64,000 nucleotides of DNA from Glycomyces lechevalierae (GTDB taxonomy: Bacteria; Actinomycetota; Actinomycetes; Mycobacteriales; Micromonosporaceae). The notes under the pieces are model-generated. The model saw only the letters and a program-made list of their open reading frames with translations. It was not told the DNA's origin and ran no database searches. The stretch is taken from assembly GCF_027622945.1 (NCBI RefSeq), contig NZ_JAPZVQ010000023.1:1-64000 (forward strand), in the 5' to 3' direction. Position numbers and translations under genes: made by a program. Below, in pieces: positions 6,647 to 13,425 of the stretch. Every line of letters starts with the position of its first letter. Position 1 is the stretch's first letter.

Positions 6647-7633
6647 TTGATCAAGTACGGTCATACCGTGTTCATGGTCGCCTTCTTCCTCCTCATGCCG
6701 GCGGCGCTGATCGCCTGCATACGTGCCGCGCGAGAAGCCGTGCGCGCCCGTCACGCGGGGCGGCCGAGGCCGCACTTCGACCTCCTCGCTGTGACTTTCG
6801 GGCTGCTCGGTCTGGCTCTGCCCGTACAGGCCTACGGGCAGTCGACGATGTTCTACTTCATGATCGACGAGCAATGCCCCGCCCGCGACGCGGGAGACTT
6901 CGTCGATTTCCAGGAACGCATCCTGCCGGTCAGCGGCGTCCTCGAATGCAGCGATCGCACCATCCAGCTCGTACCGTCCTGGGTCAATCCGGCGCTCTCG
7001 GTGCTCCTGACCCTGACACTTGCGGCTGCCATCGCGGCCTTGGCGCTGTGGCAGCGTGACCGCCGCCTCGGGCCGCAGCGGTGCGTCCGTGGCGGCCGGG
7101 AAGCTCCGCAAGAAGGCACTACGAGCCAGCAGGGACCTCATGCAAACCGTCTGCGTTGGGACGAGGTCAGCGACTGCTTCAACCCCGGCCTCATGGGGGC
7201 ACTGCCTGATCTGCTGGTACCCGCGACCTCGGTCGACGACTGGCAATCGGTGCTCGATCTCATCGCCGAGCGCGGCTGGACGCACCAGTACTCCGAGGGG
7301 GCGAGAGTCCTTCCGGTCCCACGCGCGGAGACGATCTTGGCCCTCCCGCTGAATGAGGAGTGCGCGCAGTTGAAGGTCTGGCCGGCTGCCGAAGTGCTGG
7401 TGATCTTCCGGTTCCATTCACCGGAGGCGATCGATTTCGATGTCGATCTTCGTGAGCTCCAAGGCCAGCAGCGCCTGGACCTGTTCTGCGCGTTCCTGAC
7501 CGAGATCGGACGGCGGCTGGGAAAGCGGGTGCTGATGGATGCCGAGGGAGGGGACGGTGCTCGTCCCGTGCTCGGGTACGAGGTTGCAAAAGACCGAGTG
7601 GTCGTGATGGCAAGCCCGTTCGTCAGGCGATAG
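6647..7633 (+). CDS. Hypothetical membrane protein with C-terminal soluble domain
   Basis: About 328 residues. Hydrophobic segments lie near 8-25 (VFMVAFFLLMPAALIAC), 45-65 (LLAVTFGLLGLALPVQA) and 130-155 (LSVLLTLTLAAAIAALAL). A soluble domain of about 160 residues follows, beginning LRWDEVSDCFNPGLMGALPD. The soluble part contains WQSVLDLIAERGW and resembles SUKH/immunity-like actinobacterial proteins only loosely; no function is assigned. The start is doubtful: TTG at 6647 gives the full frame, but GTG 6668 or ATG 6674 are possible. A decayed partial copy lies at 3849-4060. The gene converges on 7641-8114. Confidence 0.6.
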   Translation: MIKYGHTVFMVAFFLLMPAALIACIRAAREAVRARHAGRPRPHFDLLAVTFGLLGLALPVQAYGQSTMFYFMIDEQCPARDAGDFVDFQERILPVSGVLECSDRTIQLVPSWVNPALSVLLTLTLAAAIAALALWQRDRRLGPQRCVRGGREAPQEGTTSQQGPHANRLRWDEVSDCFNPGLMGALPDLLVPATSVDDWQSVLDLIAERGWTHQYSEGARVLPVPRAETILALPLNEECAQLKVWPAAEVLVIFRFHSPEAIDFDVDLRELQGQQRLDLFCAFLTEIGRRLGKRVLMDAEGGDGARPVLGYEVAKDRVVVMASPFVRR

Positions 7634-7640
7634 ACCGGCC

Positions 7641-8114
7641 CTACGGAAGATCCTTCAGGCGAAGGTCGCCTGCCCAGCTTTCGCAGCGGACTCGACCGGT
7701 CGCGAAGGTCAGGTCGAGACCGATGCGCCCGGTGAACGGTTCGTAGTCCTCCCGTGCGCCGAGGATGTCCTCCCCGAGGTGACTGCCGAACGGTGTCTCG
7801 CGGCCGCTCTCACGCACTTCGACGCGTCCTCCCTCGCCCAGGTCATAGCCTGCGTGCGGCTTGGACGCATCGACGATGAGGCACCAGTCCGAGCCGGTGG
7901 TGATCCGTATCGGCCCTTCGCGTTCAACGGTCAGCCACACGTCCAGCGGGTCCGTGGACCGACCGTCTGCATGCCAAGACCACGAGGCCGTGACCTTCAC
8001 GAGGCGACACCCAATCAGGCGCTGGGGTGAGATCCCAGGACCGTGCAGGGCGCACTCGCTCGACTGTTCAAAGTCCATAAGCCACGCTATCGCCAGCCGT
8101 GGCGGCAGCGACAT
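7641..8114 (-). CDS. Hypothetical protein, small accessory gene
   Basis: 157 residues if started at ATG 8114 (MSLPPRLAIAW), or 145 from ATG 8078 (MDFEQSSECAL). It is a beta-rich sequence with many Trp and charged residues, e.g. KVTASWSWHADGRSTDP and GSDWCLIVDASKPHAGYD. There is no signal peptide or membrane segment. I do not recognise the family. It sits tail to tail with the 6.6-kb membrane protein with only 7 bp between them. The open frame continues further upstream, but that part is low-complexity Pro/Ser sequence antisense to debris and is not convincing. Confidence 0.55.
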   Translation of the reverse strand: MSLPPRLAIAWLMDFEQSSECALHGPGISPQRLIGCRLVKVTASWSWHADGRSTDPLDVWLTVEREGPIRITTGSDWCLIVDASKPHAGYDLGEGGRVEVRESGRETPFGSHLGEDILGAREDYEPFTGRIGLDLTFATGRVRCESWAGDLRLKDLP

Positions 8115-8177
8115 CCCGTCGCTATTGGACGTGGTCCAGGCGGGCACACGTTCGAGCCGCCCGTCGAGCCGACTCGC

Positions 8178-8212
8178 GGCCTCACCCCGAGAACGACCCT
8201 CGGGGTGAGGCC
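8178..8212 (-). terminator. Hairpin, perfect 14-bp stem
   Basis: GGCCTCACCCCGAG and CTCGGGGTGAGGCC with a 7-nt loop. It lies directly past the stop of the CPBP-like remnant and is probably its original terminator. Confidence 0.65.
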
Positions 8213-8217
8213 GGGTG

Positions 8218-8453
8218 TCAGTGGGTTGCGGTGGTGGTGGGCGGCGAGGTGAGTGCGGGTCCGGTTGTGCGGGTGGACCTCCAGATGATCGCGGTGATGA
8301 CGATGACGGCGAGGGTGGGGATGAGTTTGGTGGGTGAGCCGGTGCCGGCGGAGCGGTCGGAGAGTGCGGCGCCGAGGTCGATGCGCAGCAGCGGTGCGCC
8401 GATGAAGGCGACGGTGTTGAGGAGGGCGTGGAGGACGATCGCGACCTCCAGGC
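8218..8453 (-). pseudogene. C-terminal remnant of a CPBP-family intramembrane protease
   Basis: The minus strand encodes GLEVAIVLHALLNTVAFIGA, a TM segment (LIPTLAVIVITAIIW) and a polar tail ending at 8218. HALLN preceded by a hydrophobic helix resembles the last conserved HxxxN motif of CAAX/CPBP proteases. Everything upstream of that motif, including the catalytic EExxxR block, is gone, and the open frame switches to unrelated sequence near 8455. I infer a truncated gene. Confidence 0.5.
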
Positions 8454-8462
8454 CTCGGGGTC

Positions 8463-8534
8463 CAGAAGCGGTACTCGCTGAACGATTACCACGCCTCGTG
8501 GAGCAGCACGACCGGCGGCGGCTCGAGCATCTAG
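8463..8534 (+). pseudogene. C-terminal scrap of an unknown gene
   Basis: The plus strand reads QKRYSLNDYHASWSSTTGG and ends at TAG 8532-8534, followed within 20 bp by a terminator. It abuts the truncated CPBP fragment head to head, as expected at a deletion junction. Parent gene not recognised. Confidence 0.35.
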
Positions 8535-8549
8535 CCGCGAGGACGAGAC

Positions 8550-8578
8550 GGGCCCGGCGGAAGACCGCCGGGCCCTTT
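8550..8578. terminator. Bidirectional intrinsic terminator
   Basis: GGGCCCGGCGG, AAGA, CCGCCGGGCCC, then TTT on the plus strand. It lies 4 bp from the end of the minus-strand monooxygenase gene and serves both sides. Confidence 0.8.
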
Positions 8579-8581
8579 GCT

Positions 8582-9571
8582 CTAGCGCTGCATGGCCTTC
8601 GCGGTGAGTTCGACCGAGCGGACGCGGTCGGGGACCTCTTGGGCGTGGTGGGCGGTGATGAGCTCGTCCGCGCGGACCTTGTCGGCGAAGTCCTCAAGGT
8701 AGGCGCGCACGTCCTCGGCGGAGCCAGTGGCCGTGTACTTCGTCATCGTCGAGAGCTGCTGCCCGCCCGCGGAGGCGAGGAAGGCGTCGATCTCGGCGTC
8801 GGTGTACTCGCGGCCGCCCTGGCCGCGGGCGATGAAGGCGCGGGCGCGGTTGCGGTAGGCGATCGCGCGCTGGGCCTCGGCCTCGTCGCGGTCCTCGGCG
8901 GCGAAGACGTTCACGCCGGCGATCACGTAGGGCTTGTCGAGCTGTTCGGAGGGTTGGAACTCCTCGCGGTAGGCGGCCACGGCCTCGAAGAGGGCGTCCG
9001 GCGCGAAGTGCGAGGCGAACGCGTACGGCAGGCCGAGCTGCGCGGCGAGCTGCGCGCCGAAGAGAGAGGAGCCCAGGAGGTAGAGGGGCACTTCGTTCTG
9101 GGGGACGGGCACGGACTGGACGCCGGGCACGCGGGACTCGCCGCGGAGGTACCCCTGGAGTTCGAGCACGTCCTGCGGGAAGGTGTCCGCGGAGGTCGCG
9201 TCGCGGCGGATGGCGCGCATGGTCGGGCGGTCGGTGCCGGGGGCGCGGCCGAGGCCGAGGTCGATGCGGCCGGGGAAGAGCGTCTCGAGGGTGCCGAACT
9301 GCTCGGCGATCACCAGCGGCGAGTGGTTGGGGAGCATGATGCCTCCCGCGCCGAGGCGGATGGTGTCCGTGTGCTCGGCGACGTGGCCGATGACGACGGC
9401 CGTGGCGCTGGAGGCGATGGTCGGCATGTTGTGGTGCTCGGCGTACCAGACGCGGCGGTAGCCGCTGCGTTCGGCGGCTCGGGCGAGTTCGACGCTCGCC
9501 GCGAGGCTTTCGCGCGCGGACCGTCCCGGCGCGATCGGCGCCAGGTCGAGGATCGACAGGGCTACGGGCAT
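8582..9571 (-). CDS. LLM-class flavin-dependent oxidoreductase (luciferase-like, group 1)
   Basis: A 329-residue TIM-barrel flavin monooxygenase. It opens [11 protein letters not shown] and has the family block [19 protein letters not shown]. The FMN-site region is [20 protein letters not shown] and is followed by [14 protein letters not shown]. This is the MsnO8/YhbW-like branch, whose substrates are mostly unknown. The ATG at 9571 has GGAAAGAGG upstream. It lies 16 bp behind an arsR-type gene and is clearly co-transcribed, so the regulator probably controls it. Confidence 0.92.
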   Translation of the reverse strand: MPVALSILDLAPIAPGRSARESLAASVELARAAERSGYRRVWYAEHHNMPTIASSATAVVIGHVAEHTDTIRLGAGGIMLPNHSPLVIAEQFGTLETLFPGRIDLGLGRAPGTDRPTMRAIRRDATSADTFPQDVLELQGYLRGESRVPGVQSVPVPQNEVPLYLLGSSLFGAQLAAQLGLPYAFASHFAPDALFEAVAAYREEFQPSEQLDKPYVIAGVNVFAAEDRDEAEAQRAIAYRNRARAFIARGQGGREYTDAEIDAFLASAGGQQLSTMTKYTATGSAEDVRAYLEDFADKVRADELITAHHAQEVPDRVRSVELTAKAMQR

Positions 9572-9587
9572 GAGGTGCCTCTTTCCG

Positions 9588-9881
9588 TCACAGGCTGCGG
9601 TGCAGGTCTTCGGTGAACGCGCGGATGCGCGCCTCGTCCCGGCGGTAGTAGATCCACTGGCCGCGCCGCGTGGCCTGGAGGAACCCGGCGCGCTGGAGGA
9701 TCGCGAGGTGCGCCGAGACCGTGGAGGCGGAGGCGCCGGACTTCTGCTGGATCAGCCCCGCGCACACGCCGAGCTCCGCCGTGTCCCCGCACGGGAAGTT
9801 GGCCTCGGGCTCCTTGAGCCAGTTGAGGATCCGCAGGCGGGTCTCATTGGAGAGCGCCTTGCACTCGTCGAGCACGTCCAC
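9588..9881 (-). CDS. ArsR/SmtB-family winged-helix repressor
   Basis: 97 residues. The DNA-recognition helix is [19 protein letters not shown] and the wing is [13 protein letters not shown]. Cys at 7, 31 and 40 ([12 protein letters not shown]) could sense metal, thiol or oxidant; no standard ArsR CxC metal motif is present. The start is GTG at 9881, with a second GTG two codons later. It heads a two-gene unit with the luciferase-like monooxygenase. Probably autoregulated through 9894-9911. Confidence 0.88.
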   Translation of the reverse strand: MDVLDECKALSNETRLRILNWLKEPEANFPCGDTAELGVCAGLIQQKSGASASTVSAHLAILQRAGFLQATRRGQWIYYRRDEARIRAFTEDLHRSL

Positions 9882-9893
9882 CGTCCTTCGGCA

Positions 9894-9911
9894 TTTCGCT
9901 AATTTCCGAAA
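9894..9911. promoter_or_regulatory. Candidate ArsR operator
   Basis: TTTCG, 8 nt (CTAATTTC), CGAAA: an AT-rich interrupted palindrome 13 bp upstream of the arsR-type GTG. Position and size suit an autoregulatory site. Not tested. Confidence 0.4.
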
Positions 9912-9955
9912 CTATACCTTTCGGGCGTGGACGGCATCATGAGCCCGGTCACGGG

Positions 9956-11479
9956 TCAGTCGTGCGGATGCGGCTCGAGCGGCTTCGTCGTCGGGCCCTG
10001 GAGGACCGCGCCGCTGGTGGCGTACCGCGAGCCGTGGCACGGGCATTCCCAGGTGCGCTCGGCGTCGTTGAAGGCGACGATGCAGCCCATGTGCGTGCAG
10101 GTGGCCGAGACGATCTGGAGCCCGCCGTCCTCGTCGCGGTAGACGGCCCGCAGCCCGCCGTCGAGGCGCATGACCGCGCCTTCGCCGGGGCCGAGCTCGG
10201 CGGGGTCGGACGGGGCGGCGTGCGGGAGGCGGTCACCGAGGTAGTGCCCCATGACCTTGGCCCCGGCGGAGGCGAGCCGGCCGGCCTCCTTGAGCAGGTG
10301 GAACCGGCCCGGGTCGAACAGCCCTGCCCACGGCGGCGGCGTGCCCGCCATCGTGTCGGCGATGGTCCGCGCGGCCGCGACCCCGTTGGTCATCCCCCAG
10401 CCGCCGAATCCGCAGGCGACGTAGACGCCGTCCTCACCGGGCATGCGGCCCACGAACGGGACCCGGTCGGTGGTCGTGAAGTCCTGTGCGGCCCACCGGT
10501 ATTCGATCTCGCCGACATCGAAACGCCCGGTCATCCAGGCACTGAGGCGGTCGAGCCGTCCGGTCGTGTCGGGGTCGCCGGGCGTGAACTTCTCGCCGGC
10601 GACGATGAGGAGCCGCCTGCCCTCGCCGTAGGGGGCGGTGCGCACCGAGCGCACGTGTTCCTCCTGCGTGAGGTACATGCCGCCGGGGTCGGCCGATGCG
10701 GCGATCGGCGCGGCCACGACGGGTTCGCGGCGGGGCGTCAGGCGCGCGATGATCTTCATCGGGGCGAACACCGGGAACTGGGTGGCCATCACGACCTCGT
10801 CGCAGCGGACCTCGCCGCCGCCCTGGACGGCGAGCACGTGGCGGCCCTCGTCCCGTTCCAGGCCGGTCACGCGCGACTGCTCGAAGACCTGCCCGCCGTG
10901 CGCGACCAGGTCGGCGGCCAGCGCGAGCAGGAACCGACGCGGGTGGAACTGGGCCTCGTTCTCGACCCGCACCGCGCCCGCGACCTCGTACGGGAGGCCG
11001 GTCTCGGTCGTGAACTCGGCGTGGAGGCCCGCGGCGCGCGCGGCCTCGGCCTCGTCGCGCAGAGCCGCGACCCCGTCTTCGGACTCGGCGTAGATGAACG
11101 ACGGGGCCCGTTCCAGCTCGCAGTCGATGCCGAGTTCATCCGCGACGGCCGCGACGTGCTCGATTGCGCCGGTCTGCGCGTCCGCGTAGTTCCGGGCCGC
11201 GGCGGCGCCGAAGGCGTGTCGCAGATGCGAGTAGATCTCGCCGTGCTGGGCGCTGAGCTTGGCGGTGGTGTTGCCGGTGACGCCCGCGACGATGCGGTCG
11301 GCTTCGATCACGGCCACCGAGCGTCCCGCACGGGCGAGCTCCCAGGCGGTGCACAGGCCCGTGATGCCCGCGCCGATGACGGCGACCTCGGTTGCCACCC
11401 GGTCCTCGACGGGCGGGTACGCCGTCGCCTGCGTGGAGGCGATCCAGTAGGACTCGGGGGGGACCAGTGGAGCATTCAT
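9956..11479 (-). CDS. FAD-dependent oxidoreductase with C-terminal Rieske [2Fe-2S] domain
   Basis: 507 residues. A DadA/glycine-oxidase-like FAD domain (VAVIGAGITGLCTAWELARA near 30-50) is followed by a Rieske domain at about 410-500. The Rieske ligands are visible: C461-T-H463 and C479-P-C-H482, with C466 and C481 positioned for the stabilising disulfide. This fusion is common in actinobacteria and cyanobacteria; substrate unknown. The FAD domain keeps the C-terminal glycine block GVYVACGFGGWGMTNGVAAA. The start ATG 11479 (MNAPLVPPESYW) is standard for the family. Next gene upstream is the GyrI-like protein, 28 bp away. Confidence 0.92.
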   Translation of the reverse strand: MNAPLVPPESYWIASTQATAYPPVEDRVATEVAVIGAGITGLCTAWELARAGRSVAVIEADRIVAGVTGNTTAKLSAQHGEIYSHLRHAFGAAAARNYADAQTGAIEHVAAVADELGIDCELERAPSFIYAESEDGVAALRDEAEAARAAGLHAEFTTETGLPYEVAGAVRVENEAQFHPRRFLLALAADLVAHGGQVFEQSRVTGLERDEGRHVLAVQGGGEVRCDEVVMATQFPVFAPMKIIARLTPRREPVVAAPIAASADPGGMYLTQEEHVRSVRTAPYGEGRRLLIVAGEKFTPGDPDTTGRLDRLSAWMTGRFDVGEIEYRWAAQDFTTTDRVPFVGRMPGEDGVYVACGFGGWGMTNGVAAARTIADTMAGTPPPWAGLFDPGRFHLLKEAGRLASAGAKVMGHYLGDRLPHAAPSDPAELGPGEGAVMRLDGGLRAVYRDEDGGLQIVSATCTHMGCIVAFNDAERTWECPCHGSRYATSGAVLQGPTTKPLEPHPHD

Positions 11480-11507
11480 GGCCCCCGGGTACCCCGAGTG
11501 GGGCGGA

Positions 11508-12128
11508 TCACTCCACGGGTTTGACGGGCTGGCGGAGGATCGTCTTGAGCTTGGCGGGGGCGGTGCGGCGGGCGTCGCTGAGGTAGATCTCGTGGTGGTC
11601 GCCGTTGAAGGTGAGCTTGTTGTACGGCAGGTAGTGCTCGTGGAGGCGCTGCAGGACGGGCGTCTCGGAGTCGTAGGAGCCGATGTGCAGGGTCTGGACG
11701 CACAGGCCCTCGGTGAAGGAGACGAGCCGCAGGCCCTCGAAGGCGGGGTTGGGGTGCTTCGCGGCGGCCTCGCCCGCGGCGGCCACGACCATCTCCTCGG
11801 TGATCCACTCGGGCTGGCCGATCATCATGGTCCACTCCCAGGCGCTCTTCTCGCGGGTGAGGAACACGGCGGGGTCGTCGGCGCGCCAGAGGCCTTCCAT
11901 GGGGGCGACGACGAAGTCCCTGCCGAGGGTGCGCTTGCTGGCGAACTTCAGCGTGTAGGCCGTCCCGTAGAGGGCCGCGACGGCGTCGGCGTACGCGTCG
12001 GCGGTGTTGGGGTCGCCCTTGCCGTCGACGGCCAGGTAGCGGAACTCGGGCACCTCGACGACGGCGAACGCGTTGCGCGGCGGCGCGTAGAGCTGTTTGT
12101 AGGCCTTCTTGACGTCGTACTTCTCCAT
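11508..12128 (-). CDS. GyrI-like small-molecule-binding domain protein
   Basis: 206 residues beginning MEKYDVKKAYKQLYAPP, with VVEVPEFRYLAVDGKGDPN and later SEWTMMIGQPEWITEEMV-type segments. This matches the standalone GyrI-like (SOUL/BmrR-like ligand-binding) family often annotated DUF2154/GyrI. Relatives bind hydrophobic cations or act in stress responses; the ligand here is unknown. ATG at 12128. It is probably co-transcribed with the FAD/Rieske gene 28 bp downstream. Confidence 0.8.
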   Translation of the reverse strand: MEKYDVKKAYKQLYAPPRNAFAVVEVPEFRYLAVDGKGDPNTADAYADAVAALYGTAYTLKFASKRTLGRDFVVAPMEGLWRADDPAVFLTREKSAWEWTMMIGQPEWITEEMVVAAAGEAAAKHPNPAFEGLRLVSFTEGLCVQTLHIGSYDSETPVLQRLHEHYLPYNKLTFNGDHHEIYLSDARRTAPAKLKTILRQPVKPVE

Positions 12129-12184
12129 GCCCGCAGTGTCCCATCCGGGTACGACACGTCACGTCGAGAGGCGAAAGGGCGGGT

Positions 12185-13408
12185 TCAGATCGCGGTCGGG
12201 ACCCGGGTGGTCACGAGGCCCACGTCGCCGAGGAAGCGCTCCAACGCGATCGTCGCGATGCCCGTGGCGACGGAGTTGCCGCGCACGGTGGAGACCTCGA
12301 TGGCGAGGTCGGCGGCGGAGTCGCCGGGGGCCTCCTCGAGCACGCGGCGGCGCACGGCCGGGATGAGGTGGTCGCCCAGGGCCCAGGCGGTCCAGCCGGT
12401 CAGGGTGATCATCTCGGGGTTGACGATCGCGCAGAGGTCGGCGATCGCCGAGCCGAGGTACCGGGCGGTGAGTTCGAGGGTCTCGGTCAGCGCCGGGTGC
12501 GCCGGGGGTTCGAGGGCGGCCGCGAGCGCGCCGATGAACTCGCGCTGCATCGGCACGGAGGCGAGCGGGTGCTCGGGGGCGATCGCGGCGAGGGTCTGCT
12601 GGATGCCCGCCGCGCCCACGTAGGCCTCGACGCATCCTTTTCGGCCGCAACGGCATCCGCGGCCGTCGAGGGCGAGGAGGCTGTGGCCCCACTCCCCCGC
12701 GCCGTTCTGGGCGCCGCGCAGGATCGTGCCTTCGAGGACGATGCCGGCGCCGACGCCGGTGCCGAGGTTGACGGTGATCATGCTCTTGTGGCGCCGGCCC
12801 GCGCCGAACCAGAGCTCGGCGGTGGCGATGGCCTTGAGCGGGTTGTCGACGACCATCGGCAGGCCGATGCGCTCGCGGAGCCGGTCGACGTGCAGCCACG
12901 GCGCGTTCGGGACCACCACGGAGACCTCGGTCCAGCGCTGCATGCCGCCGGGGAGCGAGATGCCGACGCCGAGCACGTCGTCGCGGTCGGCGTGCGCGTT
13001 CTCGAGCGAGGCGTCGAGCGCCCGCACGATGCCGTCGATGACGTAGTCGTACTCGTCGTGGTGCTCGTCCGTGGCGACCTCGGCGGAGGCCAGTTCGTCG
13101 AGCGCGGAGTCGAACACGGTCGCGCGCACGTACGTCTCGGCGACGTCGACGCCCACGATGCGGCCGCGGTTCCCGTTGAGGCGCAGGGTGGTCGTGGGCC
13201 GTCCGATGCGCCCGCCGGTGCGGCGGGCCTCGGTGACGATGCCGCCTTCGAGCAGGTCGCTGACCACGGTGGCCACCGTGGCGTTGCTGAGGCCCGTCTC
13301 GGCGGCCAGGTCGCCCCGGCTCGCCTCGCCCGCCGCCAGCAGCGCGTGCAGCACGTCGAGCCGCGACTCGCTGCGGATGTCGCGCGAGGTGCGCCTGGTG
13401 ACGGCCAT
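12185..13408 (-). CDS. ROK-family transcriptional regulator of the sugar operon
   Basis: 407 residues. An N-terminal winged HTH (LSNATVATVVSDLLEGGIV, about 40-60) precedes a ROK kinase-like domain with GVDVAETYVRATVFDS. The Zn cluster CRCGRKGCVEAYVG has the conserved Cys triad. ROK repressors (XylR/NagC/Mlc type) bind a sugar in the kinase fold and release DNA. ATG 13408 follows AGGAG. It is the last gene of the ABC-GH35 operon, 17 bp after the GH35 stop. The region upstream of its ATG stays open, in the ROK frame, through the poly-G tract into the GH35 coding region. Confidence 0.93.
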   Translation of the reverse strand: MAVTRRTSRDIRSESRLDVLHALLAAGEASRGDLAAETGLSNATVATVVSDLLEGGIVTEARRTGGRIGRPTTTLRLNGNRGRIVGVDVAETYVRATVFDSALDELASAEVATDEHHDEYDYVIDGIVRALDASLENAHADRDDVLGVGISLPGGMQRWTEVSVVVPNAPWLHVDRLRERIGLPMVVDNPLKAIATAELWFGAGRRHKSMITVNLGTGVGAGIVLEGTILRGAQNGAGEWGHSLLALDGRGCRCGRKGCVEAYVGAAGIQQTLAAIAPEHPLASVPMQREFIGALAAALEPPAHPALTETLELTARYLGSAIADLCAIVNPEMITLTGWTAWALGDHLIPAVRRRVLEEAPGDSAADLAIEVSTVRGNSVATGIATIALERFLGDVGLVTTRVPTAI

Positions 13409-13425
13409 GTGGACTCCTGGGTTCG

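Noticed and set aside
3701-8581. Intact integrative element with attL/attR at tRNA-Val
   Set aside because: No integrase gene and no second copy of the tRNA 3' end within the window, so only a worn accessory region can be claimed.
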